A stretch of 64,000 nt of DNA, from contig NZ_VZAD01000034.1 of NCBI RefSeq assembly GCF_009495355.1, forward strand, positions 1 to 64,000. Reading direction: 5' to 3'. Source of the stretch: Segatella copri. Its GTDB lineage: Bacteria > Bacteroidota > Bacteroidia > Bacteroidales > Bacteroidaceae. Within the stretch, counting starts at the first letter, position 1; the number at the start of each line of letters is the position of its first letter. Positions 50,405 to 59,487 of the stretch are shown here, in pieces. The notes under the pieces are model-generated. The model did no database searches. It was given only the letters and a program-made list of their open reading frames with translations, and was not told the origin of the DNA. A program made the translations under genes and the position numbers.

Positions 50405-51634
50405 ATGAATTTTCCTTTTTTCATTGCGAGAAGGTATATTTTTGCCAAGAAGAGTACGCATGCCATTAATATCATTAGTGCTATCAGTGCCATAGGTGTA
50501 GCTGTGGCTACTATGGCATTGGTCATAGTGCTGAGCGTATTTAATGGATTCCACGATTTGGTGGCTTCGCTTTTCACCAACTTTGACCCGCAACTGAAAG
50601 TTGTTCCTGTAGAGGGAAAGACGGTTCCTGCCGATGATCCCATATTGACCGAGATAAAGGCATTGCCACAGGTAGATGTCGCTACTGAGTCGGTGGAAGA
50701 TCAGGCTTTGGCCATCTATCAGGATAAGCAAGCCATGGTTATGGTGAAGGGTGTGGATGACAACTTCTCGGAGTTGACGCATATCACAGATATCCTTTAT
50801 GGCGACGGTACTTTTTCCTTGCATGCTGCCAATTTGGAGTTTGGAGTCTTGGGCATAAGGTTGGCCCAGACTCTCGGTGTGGGAGCGCAATGGAATGGAT
50901 TTCTGCGAATTTATGCTCCACAGAAGGAAGGACAGTTTGATATGTCCAATCCTGATGCAGGCTTTGTGGTCGACTCGATCAATAGCCCAGGTGTGCTGTT
51001 CTCTGTTAAGCAGTCGAAGTATGACAAGAATTATATCATCACCTCTATTGCCTTTGCCCGTAATCTGTTTGGACAGCAAGGTATGTTGTCCTCATTGGAG
51101 ATTCGCTTGAAGCCGGGTAGTGATCTTGAGGCTGTAAAGTCGAAAATGCTCAAGATAGCAGGAGGAAAGTATAAGGTGCTCGACCGCTATGAACAGCAGG
51201 AAGACACATTTCGCATCATGTCTATAGAGAAGATGATAGCCTACATCTTCCTTACTTTTATTCTGGTGGTGGCTTGCTTCAATATTATAGGCTCGCTGTC
51301 TATGCTCATCATCGACAAGAAGGATGATGTTCTGACATTAAGAAACTTGGGTGCCACAGATAAGCAAATAGCTCGTATCTTTCTTTTTGAAGGACGAATG
51401 ATTTCTGCTGTTGGAGCACTCTTTGGTATCGGTTTGGGACTTTTGCTTTGTTTCCTTCAGCAACAATATGGATTGGTGCGTTTGGGCGACTCTGAGGGGT
51501 CGTTTATCGTGAATGCCTATCCTGTCAGTGTACATTATCTGGATGTGTTGCTTATCTTGGTGACGGTCATTGCCGTGGGATGGCTTTCAGTCTGGTATCC
51601 CGTAAGGTATCTTAGCAAGCGGTTGATAAATTAA
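50405..51634 (+). CDS. ABC transporter permease, LolC/LolE-like (FtsX family)
   Basis: A 409-residue inner-membrane permease. TM1 is at about 20-45 (ISAISAIGVAVATMALVIVLSVFNGF), a large periplasmic MacB-like domain at about 50-265, and three further TMs at about 275-300, 320-345 and 370-395 with FLTFILVVACFNIIGSLSMLI and LRNLGATDKQIARIFLFEG. This layout fits LolC/LolE proteins that release lipoproteins from the membrane for transport to the outer membrane. I chose ATG 50405 (MNFPFFIARRY), since this is the family start; the ATPase partner is not in this window. Confidence 0.87.
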   Translation: MNFPFFIARRYIFAKKSTHAINIISAISAIGVAVATMALVIVLSVFNGFHDLVASLFTNFDPQLKVVPVEGKTVPADDPILTEIKALPQVDVATESVEDQALAIYQDKQAMVMVKGVDDNFSELTHITDILYGDGTFSLHAANLEFGVLGIRLAQTLGVGAQWNGFLRIYAPQKEGQFDMSNPDAGFVVDSINSPGVLFSVKQSKYDKNYIITSIAFARNLFGQQGMLSSLEIRLKPGSDLEAVKSKMLKIAGGKYKVLDRYEQQEDTFRIMSIEKMIAYIFLTFILVVACFNIIGSLSMLIIDKKDDVLTLRNLGATDKQIARIFLFEGRMISAVGALFGIGLGLLLCFLQQQYGLVRLGDSEGSFIVNAYPVSVHYLDVLLILVTVIAVGWLSVWYPVRYLSKRLIN

Positions 51635-51663
51635 TGAGTGAATCTTTCTTTTGAGAGTGTAAG

Positions 51664-52302
51664 CTATTTCTTTCTGATAAGGGTAAGACCATCTCTCAAA
51701 GGAAGAATGACAACTTCTACACGAGGATCTTTGGCGATGAAATCGTTGAACTTGCGTATGCCTTGAGTCTGGTGGTCGTGGTCGTAACAGGAATCTGTCA
51801 CATGTCCATCCCATAAGGTGTTGTCAGCAAGGATATAGCCTCCTGGATTCAGGAGACCCAATACCATTTCGTAAGTTTCGAGATAGGTGCGTTTGTCGCC
51901 ATCAACAAACGCCATGTCGAACGTAATGCCCAGTTTGGGTGCTTCTATGTTTGCATCTCCTATACGAAAGTCAATCTTGTCGGCAACCGATGAGCCTTCT
52001 ATCCATGGTCGGGTAAAGTCTTCCATTTCGTCGTTGATCTCGAAGGTGTACAGTTTGCCTCCTTCTTTCAGACCTTCTGCCAGACAGATGGCACTGTATC
52101 CACTGAAGGTACCTACCTCAAGAATGTTGTTGGGACGAATCATCTCAACGAGCATCTTTAACAGTCTGCCTTGTATGTGTCCGCTTGCCATACGCCCATG
52201 GATGGTGTGAATATTGGTGGCGCGGTACAGTCGATACAGATAATCGCCTTCTGGCTCAATATGCTGGCAGATATACTTGTCAATAACCTCTGTCTCTGTC
52301 AT
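51664..52302 (-). CDS. O-methyltransferase (class I SAM-dependent, COMT-like)
   Basis: A 212-residue methyltransferase. The SAM site is NILEVGTFSGYSAICLAEGL (motif I); the acidic FEINDE, FDMAFVDGDK and ILADNTLWDGHVTD (metal-binding region) follow the caffeoyl-CoA/catechol O-methyltransferase pattern. The substrate is unknown. It begins 1 base after the aroQ stop on the same strand, so they form an operon, though a functional link to the shikimate pathway is only suggested. Convergent with the Lol-like permease with a 29-base gap that has no obvious terminator. Confidence 0.9.
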   Translation of the reverse strand: MTETEVIDKYICQHIEPEGDYLYRLYRATNIHTIHGRMASGHIQGRLLKMLVEMIRPNNILEVGTFSGYSAICLAEGLKEGGKLYTFEINDEMEDFTRPWIEGSSVADKIDFRIGDANIEAPKLGITFDMAFVDGDKRTYLETYEMVLGLLNPGGYILADNTLWDGHVTDSCYDHDHQTQGIRKFNDFIAKDPRVEVVILPLRDGLTLIRKK

Positions 52303-52303
52303 G

Positions 52304-52726
52304 CTATTTTTGTGCTAAAATGCCGGCAATGGCAAGGTCGTATGAAGCTAATCCGAAGCCGCAGATAACACCCAGGCAAGCTGCCGACAGATAAGAGTGA
52401 TGTCGGAATTCCTCACGCTTGTGAACGTTGGAGATATGAACTTCCACTACGGGGCATTTCATGCTCCGTATACAGTCTTGCAGGGCTATACTGGTATGCG
52501 TGTAGGCACCGGCATTGAGAACAACTCCGTCGTAACTGAATCCTACTTCCTGCAACTTATTGATGAGCTCGCCCTCGATATTGCTCTGATAATACTCTAT
52601 CTCGATATCGGGATATTTAGCCTTCAGTTGTGGAAGGTAACTTTCGAAAGAATTGTTGCCGTAAATACCTGGCTCGCGAACACCAAGCAGATTGAGGTTG
52701 GGGCCATTGATAATCTGTATCTTCAT
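52304..52726 (-). CDS. aroQ: 3-Dehydroquinate dehydratase, type II
   Basis: A 140-residue enzyme of the shikimate pathway making 3-dehydroshikimate. The N-terminal IINGPNLNLLGVREPGIYG has the catalytic Tyr and Arg on the flexible lid. Further motifs are QSNIEGELI, VLNAGAYTHTSIAL with the catalytic His, and VEVHISNVHKREEFRHHS. Length is normal. Divergent from xerD and first in an operon with the O-methyltransferase. A TACCTTTG box on the minus strand at 52837-52844 might be its promoter, with a 110-base leader. Confidence 0.96.
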   Translation of the reverse strand: MKIQIINGPNLNLLGVREPGIYGNNSFESYLPQLKAKYPDIEIEYYQSNIEGELINKLQEVGFSYDGVVLNAGAYTHTSIALQDCIRSMKCPVVEVHISNVHKREEFRHHSYLSAACLGVICGFGLASYDLAIAGILAQK

Positions 52727-52767
52727 ATCTAAACGATGTTTTTGTTTTAAATATCAGAATTTTTTTG

Positions 52768-52775
52768 TACTTTTG
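52768..52775 (+). promoter_or_regulatory. Promoter -7 box of xerD
   Basis: TACTTTTG, 79 bases before the ATG at 52854, with TTTG at 52741-52744 upstream (spacing 23). Confidence 0.55.
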
Positions 52776-52853
52776 CGAGCAAAGAGCGAGCCTGTTGTCT
52801 GAGGGCTATAGGCGTTCATGTTCGCAGTTGTATATGCAAAGGTAATAATAAAA

Positions 52854-53780
52854 ATGGAAACAAGCAAGAAAACGAGTACGGAAATTGTAAAGAACTATAT
52901 GAGATATCTTAAGTTGGAGCGCAATTTCTCTGTCAATACGTTGGAGGCATACAGGCACGATTTGGATTACTTGCTCAGTTATGTGGCTCAGAACAATATG
53001 TCAGTGCTTGATGTCAAATTGCCAGACTTACAGCATTTCTCGGCATCTATCCATGATGTTGGGGTGGGAGCCCGTACACAGGCCCGTATCCTGAGTGGCA
53101 TACGCTCGTTCTATCGTTTCTTGGTTCTTGATGGTTATCTTAAGGATGATCCTACCGAGTTGTTGGAAAATCCACAGGTGGGTCAGCACTTGCCTGAGTA
53201 TCTGACAACTGAGGAAGTAGACCAACTGGAAAATGCTATCGACCTAAGTAAATGGGAGGGGCAACGCAACAAAGCCATTATTGAAGTACTCTTCTCGTGT
53301 GGCTTGCGTGTGAGTGAGCTTGTCAATCTTAAGTTGAGCAATCTTTTTGAGGAGGAGAAATTCGTTCGTATATTGGGAAAGGGAAACAAAGAACGGTTGG
53401 TTCCTATCTCGCAGAAGGCATTGGATGAATTGCATGCCTGGTATGGCGACCGTAATAAGATGAATATCAAACCGGGTGAGGAAGACTATGTTTTCCTCAA
53501 TCGCAGGGGCGCTCATCTTACTCGTACCATGATTCTGATTATGATCAAGCAGTATGCGATCATGGCAGGCATCACCAAGACCATCTCGCCCCATACCTTG
53601 CGGCATAGTTTTGCCACAGCATTGCTCAAGGGAGGTGCCGACCTGCGAGTCATACAAGCCATGCTTGGACATGAGGATATAGGAACGACAGAAGTTTATA
53701 CTCATCTGGAGGATTCCGACCTCAGAAAGGCCATCTTGGAGCATCATCCTCGCAACATCATGTATGATAAGAATGGATAA
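52854..53780 (+). CDS. xerD: Tyrosine recombinase XerD
   Basis: A 308-residue site-specific recombinase that resolves chromosome dimers. The N-terminal SAM-like domain (about 8-95) is followed by the catalytic domain with Arg 152 (GLRVSEL), Lys 176 (GKGNKER), His 247 and Arg 250 (HTLRHSFA), His 273 (LGHEDI) and Tyr 282 (VYTHL). All active-site residues are present. I chose ATG 52854 (METSKKTST) because the longer frame adds a divergent hydrophobic leader. Single chromosomal copy in a core region rather than a mobile element integrase. Confidence 0.93.
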   Translation: METSKKTSTEIVKNYMRYLKLERNFSVNTLEAYRHDLDYLLSYVAQNNMSVLDVKLPDLQHFSASIHDVGVGARTQARILSGIRSFYRFLVLDGYLKDDPTELLENPQVGQHLPEYLTTEEVDQLENAIDLSKWEGQRNKAIIEVLFSCGLRVSELVNLKLSNLFEEEKFVRILGKGNKERLVPISQKALDELHAWYGDRNKMNIKPGEEDYVFLNRRGAHLTRTMILIMIKQYAIMAGITKTISPHTLRHSFATALLKGGADLRVIQAMLGHEDIGTTEVYTHLEDSDLRKAILEHHPRNIMYDKNG

Positions 53781-53783
53781 AAG

Positions 53784-53805
53784 TCAAAAAACACAACTTT
53801 TTTGA
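53784..53805 (+). terminator. Possible weak terminator after xerD
   Basis: TCAAAAAA (53784-53791) pairs with TTTTTTGA (53798-53805) around a 6-base loop, 3 bases after the stop. The stem is almost all A-T, so this is only a candidate. Confidence 0.35.
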
Positions 53806-53814
53806 GCAAACACA

Positions 53815-53844
53815 TTGGTATGTGGAAAATAATGCGTAACTTTG
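53815..53844 (+). promoter_or_regulatory. Consensus promoter of metK
   Basis: TTG (53815-53817), 19 bases, TAACTTTG (53837-53844), 52 bases before the ATG at 53897. Confidence 0.8.
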
Positions 53845-53896
53845 CAGCCCGATAAATATTATATATATAATAACCAAGATTTTAACAAGAAAAAAT

Positions 53897-55171
53897 ATGG
53901 CATATTTGTTTTCATCAGAATCAGTTTCTGAAGGACATCCAGATAAAGTGGCTGACCAGATATCAGACGCTTTGCTTGATCAGTTTTTGGCTTACGACGA
54001 GAACGCTCATTGCGCTATTGAGTCTTTCTGCACCACTGGTCAGGTAATTATTATGGGTGAGGTTCGCTCGTCGGAATATGTAGACTTGCAGACTATCGCC
54101 CGCAAGACCGTCAAGAAGATAGGCTATACTAAGTCGGAATATCAGTTTGACGGAGACTCTTGTGGCGTGCTTACAGCCATTCATGAGCAGAGTGATGACA
54201 TCAACAGAGGCGTAAGCCGTGAGGAGGATGAGGAACAGGGAGCCGGAGATCAGGGTATGATGTTCGGCTATGCTACCAACGAGACGGATAATTACATGCC
54301 AGTGTCGCTCGACTTGGCTCAGATTATCATGCGCGAGCTTGCCAATATCCGTAAGGAAGGCAAGGAGATGACATATCTCCGTCCTGACTCTAAGAGCCAG
54401 GTTACTATAGAGTATTCTGACGATAATATCCCTCAGCGCATTGATACCATCGTGGTGTCAACTCAGCATGATGACTTTATTAAAGATGCTAATGGTAACG
54501 ATGATGATGAGGCTATGCTGGCAAAAATCCGAGAGGACGTGATCAATATCCTGATTCCTCGTGTCAAGAAGCAGTTGAGTGAAAAGGTGCTGGCCTTGTT
54601 TAATGATGACATCAAGTATTATGTCAATCCTACAGGCAAGTTCGTGATAGGTGGTCCTCATGGTGATACTGGTCTTACCGGTCGTAAAATTATCGTTGAT
54701 ACCTATGGAGGCAAAGGTGCTCATGGTGGAGGAGCCTTCTCGGGTAAGGACAGCAGCAAGGTAGACCGTTCGGCTGCTTATGCCACTCGTTATATAGCCA
54801 AGAACATGGTGGCTGCAGGTGTGGCAGACGAGATGCTCGTACAGGTAAGCTACGCTATCGGCGTGGCAGAGCCTGTAAGCATTTATGTCAATACTTATGG
54901 TCGTAGCCATGTCAATATGACTGATGGTGAGATTGCGAAAAAGATAATGGAGATGTTCGACCTTCGCCCTAAGGCTATTGAGCGTAAATTAAAATTGCGT
55001 CAGCCTATGTTCCTTGAGACTGCTGCCTATGGACACATGGGTCGCAAGAACGAGGTGGTGGAAAAGATATTCACCAGCCGTTATCATGAAATCAAGAAGA
55101 TGACGGTAGAGTTGTTTACTTGGGAAAAGTTGGACAAGGTAGAAGAAATCAAGAAAGTTTTCGGACTCTAA
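53897..55171 (+). CDS. metK: S-adenosylmethionine synthase
   Basis: A 424-residue enzyme making SAM from methionine and [25 protein letters not shown], the hexapeptide-like [12 protein letters not shown] (residues about 116-127) and [19 protein letters not shown] define the three-domain family. Slightly longer than the E. coli enzyme through small insertions typical of Bacteroidota. It is followed by DUF4271 only 3 bases after its stop, so metK likely leads an operon to hemD and beyond. Confidence 0.97.
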   Translation: MAYLFSSESVSEGHPDKVADQISDALLDQFLAYDENAHCAIESFCTTGQVIIMGEVRSSEYVDLQTIARKTVKKIGYTKSEYQFDGDSCGVLTAIHEQSDDINRGVSREEDEEQGAGDQGMMFGYATNETDNYMPVSLDLAQIIMRELANIRKEGKEMTYLRPDSKSQVTIEYSDDNIPQRIDTIVVSTQHDDFIKDANGNDDDEAMLAKIREDVINILIPRVKKQLSEKVLALFNDDIKYYVNPTGKFVIGGPHGDTGLTGRKIIVDTYGGKGAHGGGAFSGKDSSKVDRSAAYATRYIAKNMVAAGVADEMLVQVSYAIGVAEPVSIYVNTYGRSHVNMTDGEIAKKIMEMFDLRPKAIERKLKLRQPMFLETAAYGHMGRKNEVVEKIFTSRYHEIKKMTVELFTWEKLDKVEEIKKVFGL

Positions 55172-55174
55172 GCA

Positions 55175-56194
55175 ATGGTGTTACAGGCAGATTCTGTACA
55201 GGTAGAGGCTGCTGAAGAAGAAAGTCTTCAGAACCCCGTTGTGCATACAGGCGAACTTACGCCACGGAAAGTGCTGAGCTGGTTGCCACGCAATGCGACA
55301 CCGGCTCAGCAGGACTCCATGATTCGGGCTCATATCAAGCCCAGTGAAATCAGATGGAGCACGATGCCTGACACCCTTCATTTGCCGGGTCATCCTGCAG
55401 GAAAGAGCTTTCGGGATGTCTCCTTGCCGCAATATTATAGAGAGTCTTTCTTTTCGAAGGACTCTTTATTTCATCCCGAGTTGCGTGGCGGTCGAATGGG
55501 TGTTTCGGGCGACCCGGTTCCATATTCGGTTTCGGGCGACAACTTTGTCACATCGCTGTTGTTGCTATGCTTTGTATTGGCATGTGTTGCTTTTGCTCAG
55601 TCACGTGAGTTTATCCTCCGGCAGTTACGAAAGTTCTTTTATACGCCTCGCTTTGGTACTACCGAGATATCGGAGACCTCTACTGAATTGAGGTTCCAAC
55701 TCTTCTTGGTGCTGCAAACCTGTTTGTTGGGAGCCATTGGATTCTTTCTTTATTCTCGAGCATCAATCAGCGACACATTTACCATCGAGCAGTATCAGGT
55801 GATAGCAATCTATGCTGGAGTTGTGGCTTCTTATTTTCTGTTCAAGGCATTGCTCTATTCTGTTGTGGGATGGGTGTTCTTTGATAGAAAAAAAAACGTA
55901 CAATGGATGAAAGCTTATCTCTTTCTCTTCTCATGTGAAGGAGTGCTTTTGTTTCCAGTAGTTATGCTGTTGACATACTTTAATTTATCGCTGGATGCAG
56001 CTATCATTTATGCTCTGATAGTGGTAGGATTAGTTAAAATCCTCTCATTTTATAAGAGTTATATCATCTTTTTTAGAGGAAACGGCTCGTTTTTGCAAAT
56101 ATTTTTGTACTTTTGTGCCCTCGAAGCGGTGCCTTTCTCTGCATTGTGTGGAGGACTGGTATTGATGAGCCATTATTTGAAAATAAACTTTTAA
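55175..56194 (+). CDS. DUF4271 membrane protein
   Basis: A 339-residue protein of a Bacteroidota family without known function. The first 120 residues are soluble and Pro/Ser-rich; the rest carries about six membrane segments (for example SLLLLCFVLACVAFA and LQTCLLGAIGFFLY, then YAGVVASYFLFKALLYSVVGWVFF). No signal peptide is evident at the start, so the soluble part is probably cytoplasmic. Its place before hemD in Bacteroidales is conserved; the gap to hemD is 6 bases. Confidence 0.85.
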   Translation: MVLQADSVQVEAAEEESLQNPVVHTGELTPRKVLSWLPRNATPAQQDSMIRAHIKPSEIRWSTMPDTLHLPGHPAGKSFRDVSLPQYYRESFFSKDSLFHPELRGGRMGVSGDPVPYSVSGDNFVTSLLLLCFVLACVAFAQSREFILRQLRKFFYTPRFGTTEISETSTELRFQLFLVLQTCLLGAIGFFLYSRASISDTFTIEQYQVIAIYAGVVASYFLFKALLYSVVGWVFFDRKKNVQWMKAYLFLFSCEGVLLFPVVMLLTYFNLSLDAAIIYALIVVGLVKILSFYKSYIIFFRGNGSFLQIFLYFCALEAVPFSALCGGLVLMSHYLKINF

Positions 56195-56200
56195 GACAAA

Positions 56201-56950
56201 ATGATTAAAAAGATCTTAGTTTCTCAACCCAAACCTGCAAGTGAGAAATCGCCTTACTATGATATTGAGAAGGAGTATGGTGTAGAATGTGTGTTCCGTC
56301 CATTCTTCAAGGTTGAGGGACTTTCTGCAAAGGAGTTTCGTCAGCAGAAGATAAACTTGCTCGACTATACTGCAGTAGTTTTCACATCACGCCATGCAGT
56401 TGATAACTATTTCAATCTGGCAAAAGAGATGCGAATCACCATTCCAGAAGATATGAAATATTTCTGTGTGATTGAGACCATCGCCCTTTATATCCAGAAA
56501 TATGTGCAATATCGCAAGCGCAAGGTGTTCTTCGGAACAACAGGAAAGATTGATGGATTGATACCACAGATGGCTCGTCATAAAACAGAGAAGTATCTCG
56601 TACCATTGAGCTGTGTGCATAATGATGATGTCAAGAATCTGCTTGATGAGAAGAAACTCAACCATACCGAGTGTGTGATGTATCGTACCGTGAGCAATGA
56701 CTTCACCGAAGAAGAAATCGAGGGATTTGATTACGATATGATGGTATTCTTTAGCCCAACAGGAGTGAAGGCTCTCAAGAAGAACTTCCCTAACTTCAAG
56801 CAAGGCAAGGTCGCAGTCGGTGCTTTTGGCCCTGCAACAGCCAAGACGGTAGACGAGGAGGGACTTCGTTTAGACCTCAGTGCACCAACCAAGGAATTCC
56901 CATCCATGACGGGTGCGCTAAAGGATTATCTGCAGAAGCATAATAAATAG
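56201..56950 (+). CDS. hemD: Uroporphyrinogen-III synthase
   Basis: A 249-residue enzyme of the HemD fold, expected to close the tetrapyrrole ring. Family-typical parts are ILVSQPKPASEKSPYYDIEKEYG, the hinge VVFTSRHAVDNYF, VCVIET-like YFCVIETIALY and FFSPTGVKALKKNFP with AVGAFGPATAKTVDEEG. Sequence conservation in HemD is low and other heme genes are absent nearby. In Bacteroidales the same gene is regularly annotated as HemD. Three bases separate it from rnpA. Confidence 0.85.
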   Translation: MIKKILVSQPKPASEKSPYYDIEKEYGVECVFRPFFKVEGLSAKEFRQQKINLLDYTAVVFTSRHAVDNYFNLAKEMRITIPEDMKYFCVIETIALYIQKYVQYRKRKVFFGTTGKIDGLIPQMARHKTEKYLVPLSCVHNDDVKNLLDEKKLNHTECVMYRTVSNDFTEEEIEGFDYDMMVFFSPTGVKALKKNFPNFKQGKVAVGAFGPATAKTVDEEGLRLDLSAPTKEFPSMTGALKDYLQKHNK

Positions 56951-56953
56951 AAA

Positions 56954-57406
56954 ATGGAATCAACAACAGGAACCTATACTTTTGGCAAGGAAGAGAGGTT
57001 GTGTCGCAAGTTGCTCATAGACCAACTCTTCAGCGGAAAAGCCAGTTCTTTCTCAGCCTGGCCAATAAGAGGTGTGTTCTTACTTGTTGATGACTGCCAG
57101 AGCGAGAAGGCAGCCAGTACTGAGTTGTTGATAAGTGTTTCGAAGCGTTATTTCAAGCGTGCAGTCAAGAGAAATCGTGTGAAACGACAGATTCGTGAGG
57201 CTTATCGCAAGAACAAGGCTTTGATTGCTGAAGCCTTGGAGAAAGTAACAGGCAAGAAATTGCTGTTGGCGGTGATATGGCAGGATGCCAAATTGCATGA
57301 TACGGCAAGAGTGGAAAGTAAGATACAAATACTTCTGCGACGTGTGGCAGACAAACTGCTCCATGAGGAAGACAGATTGCCTTCGTGCAGTAAGGAAGAT
57401 AAGTAG
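56954..57406 (+). CDS. rnpA: Ribonuclease P protein component
   Basis: A 150-residue basic protein binding the RNase P RNA for tRNA 5' processing. [21 protein letters not shown] is the N-terminal region. The RNR motif is [22 protein letters not shown] (about residues 73-94, given here as [18 protein letters not shown]). The N-terminal 20 and C-terminal 25 residues are divergent. Followed by yidD after 25 bases, the widely conserved rnpA-yidD order. Confidence 0.93.
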   Translation: MESTTGTYTFGKEERLCRKLLIDQLFSGKASSFSAWPIRGVFLLVDDCQSEKAASTELLISVSKRYFKRAVKRNRVKRQIREAYRKNKALIAEALEKVTGKKLLLAVIWQDAKLHDTARVESKIQILLRRVADKLLHEEDRLPSCSKEDK

Positions 57407-57431
57407 ACACTATATTTTGGAAGGGAAGAAA

Positions 57432-57698
57432 ATGGTGTTTAGCCTGAAGCAAATGATGAAGTGGGTATGGCAGGGCTTTAAAATGGTCTTGACCAAGTTG
57501 CTGGTTGGGCCTATCCTGTTCTATCAGAAGTGCATCACTCCCTTCACACCTCCTTCTTGTCGGTTTACGCCTACGTGCTCAGAGTATGCCCGTCAGGCTA
57601 TACTCAAGCATGGACCCTTCAAGGGCATGCTGCTTGCTGTCAGGCGCATATTAAGATGCAACCCATGGGGTGGTTCGGGCTATGATCCCGTTCCGTAA
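57432..57698 (+). CDS. yidD: Membrane protein insertion efficiency factor YidD
   Basis: An 88-residue protein acting near the YidC insertase. [39 protein letters not shown] and [18 protein letters not shown] are the family signature with its conserved cysteines. The family start is ATG 57432 ([11 protein letters not shown]), preceded by GGGAAG, rather than the longer frame reaching into rnpA. The N-terminal amphipathic helix suits its membrane role. Confidence 0.93.
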   Translation: MVFSLKQMMKWVWQGFKMVLTKLLVGPILFYQKCITPFTPPSCRFTPTCSEYARQAILKHGPFKGMLLAVRRILRCNPWGGSGYDPVP

Positions 57699-57760
57699 GT
57701 TTCTGGCAGTTGTCAGGTCCCATATACATATTATAATATATAATAAATAGAAATCATTCT

Positions 57761-59062
57761 ATGGCAAAAAATTTTGTTGAAGAATTGAAATGGCGTGGTA
57801 TGCTGGCACAGATAATGCCAGGTACAGAGGAATATCTCAACACCCATATGGTGTCTGCCTACCTTGGAACCGATCCTACAGCAGACTCCCTGCACATTGG
57901 TCACTTGTGTGGTATCATGATGTTGCGTCATTTGCAGCGTTGTGGTCATAAGCCTTACCTCCTTGTTGGTGGTGCTACAGGTATGATCGGTGATCCTTCT
58001 GGCAAGAGTCAGGAGCGTAATCTTCTCGATTCAAAGACTCTCTATCATAATCAGGAGGCAATCAAGAAGCAGGTGTCTAAATTCCTCGACTTCGATGGTG
58101 ATCAGCCCAACAAGGCAGAGTTGGTAAACAACTATGACTGGATGAAGGATTTTACCTTCCTCGACTTTGCCCGTGAGGTGGGAAAGCATATCACTGTTAA
58201 CTATATGATGGCCAAGGATAGCGTGCAGAAGCGTTTGAATGGTGAGGCTCGTGACGGATTGTCTTTCACCGAGTTTACCTATCAGTTGCTTCAGGGTTAC
58301 GACTTCCTTTATCAGTATCAGAAGTATGGCGTTCGCCTGCAGCTTGGTGGTAATGATCAGTGGGGTAACATGACCACTGGTACCGAACTTATTCACCGTA
58401 CTTTGGGCAATGATGCAGAATGCTTCTGTCTTACCTGTCCGTTGATCACCAAGGCTGATGGTAAGAAGTTTGGTAAGACTGAGAGTGGCAATATCTGGCT
58501 GGATCGCAACCGTACCACTCCTTATGCTTTCTATCAGTTCTGGTTGAATGTAAGCGATGACGATGCTGAGAAGTATATCAAGATCTTTACCGACTTGGAC
58601 CAGGAGACCATTAATGCACTTGTAGAAGAGCACAAGCAGGACCCTGGTCGTCGTGTGCTTCAGAAGCGTCTGGCAGAGGAGGTAACAGTGATGGTACATT
58701 CCAAGGAGGACTTGGAGATGGCTATTGCTGCCAGCAACATTCTCTTCGGTAAAGCTACCAAGGAAAATCTTGCCCAGCTTGACGAGGCTACTTTGAATGA
58801 TGTCTTCGCCAATGTGCCTCATTATACCCTTGATAAGAGTCTGCTGGGTGGTGGTGCTGTTGACCTGTTCTGTCAGGAAGATATGCAGATTTTCCCAAGC
58901 AAGAGCGAAATGCGCAAACTTGTCAAGGGCGGTGGTGTGTCACTCAATAAGGAGAAGCTCTCTGCTTTCGATCAGTTGGTAACAGCTGAAGATCTTATCG
59001 ACGGTAAATACCTCTTGGTTCAAAAGGGTAAGAAGAATTATTATCTGATTACAGTGAAATAG
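57761..59062 (+). CDS. tyrS: Tyrosyl-tRNA synthetase
   Basis: A 433-residue class I synthetase. HIGH motif at residues 45-48 ([10 protein letters not shown]), tyrosine-binding [14 protein letters not shown] and [12 protein letters not shown], and the KMSKS-type loop KKFGKTESG. The C-terminal S4-like domain (about 360-433: [19 protein letters not shown]) is present. Length is normal. It ends the metK-to-tyrS run; tRNA-Gln lies 95 bases downstream with its own promoter. Confidence 0.96.
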   Translation: MAKNFVEELKWRGMLAQIMPGTEEYLNTHMVSAYLGTDPTADSLHIGHLCGIMMLRHLQRCGHKPYLLVGGATGMIGDPSGKSQERNLLDSKTLYHNQEAIKKQVSKFLDFDGDQPNKAELVNNYDWMKDFTFLDFAREVGKHITVNYMMAKDSVQKRLNGEARDGLSFTEFTYQLLQGYDFLYQYQKYGVRLQLGGNDQWGNMTTGTELIHRTLGNDAECFCLTCPLITKADGKKFGKTESGNIWLDRNRTTPYAFYQFWLNVSDDDAEKYIKIFTDLDQETINALVEEHKQDPGRRVLQKRLAEEVTVMVHSKEDLEMAIAASNILFGKATKENLAQLDEATLNDVFANVPHYTLDKSLLGGGAVDLFCQEDMQIFPSKSEMRKLVKGGGVSLNKEKLSAFDQLVTAEDLIDGKYLLVQKGKKNYYLITVK

Positions 59063-59112
59063 TATATTTCAGTGTATTTCAATAATAAAAATGCAAAAAG
59101 TATTAAAATAAT

Positions 59113-59143
59113 TTGGTAGTGGAGAAAAAATCCGCTACCTTTG
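59113..59143 (+). promoter_or_regulatory. Consensus promoter of tRNA-Gln
   Basis: TTG (59113-59115), 20 bases, TACCTTTG (59136-59143), 13 bases before the mature tRNA 5' end. Confidence 0.85.
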
Positions 59144-59156
59144 CATCCGGTTTGAT

Positions 59157-59227
59157 TGTCCTATGGTGTAATGGTAGCACTACAGTTTTTGGTTCTGTCA
59201 GTGGTGGTTCGAATCCGCCTGGGACAA
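59157..59227 (+). tRNA. tRNA-Gln (anticodon TTG)
   Basis: A 71-base cloverleaf: acceptor TGTCCTA (59157-59163) pairs with TGGGACA (59220-59226), with one G-T pair, discriminator A at 59227, and no encoded CCA. The D-arm contains TGGTGTAATGGTAGCA. The anticodon stem is ACAGT/TCTGT with loop TTTTGGT, giving anticodon TTG. The T-arm is GGTGGTTCGAATCCGCC. A T-T apposition at the base of the anticodon stem is the only irregularity. Confidence 0.93.
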
Positions 59228-59236
59228 CTTTTCAAA

Positions 59237-59278
59237 AACAACCCTTCAGGCTGTTATGGCTTGGAGGGTTGTTTTTTT
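59237..59278 (+). terminator. Terminator of tRNA-Gln
   Basis: AACAACCCT (59237-59245) pairs with AGGGTTGTT (59265-59273) around a 19-base loop with internal pairs, followed by a run of T. Confidence 0.9.
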
Positions 59279-59447
59279 ATGTCTTCTGACTCATTTTTTC
59301 ATGAGGTGTTTATTGTTTTCTTTTCTTTCCTCTTTTTTAGTAGTATAAAATGGCATCTAATTTACACTTATCATTATTTCTAATAATAAAATAAGCAAAA
59401 AGGAAGAATCTTTCGTGTGTTTTTGGTGGAATTAGAAAAATAATTTG

Positions 59448-59455
59448 TAAATTTG
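59448..59455 (+). promoter_or_regulatory. Promoter -7 box of kduI
   Basis: TAAATTTG, 33 bases before the ATG at 59488; TTTG at 59422-59425 gives a slightly long spacer of 22. Confidence 0.6.
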
Positions 59456-59487
59456 CCATCAAACTAATCTTAGAGACTTAAAATTTC

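Noticed and set aside
52854-53780. Integrase of a mobile element
   Set aside because: It looks like chromosomal XerD by length and motifs, sits among core genes, and no attachment site or cargo is seen.
53845-53896. SAM riboswitch in the metK leader
   Set aside because: The leader is about 50 bases of AT-rich sequence with no conserved SAM-riboswitch core or pseudoknot that I could find.
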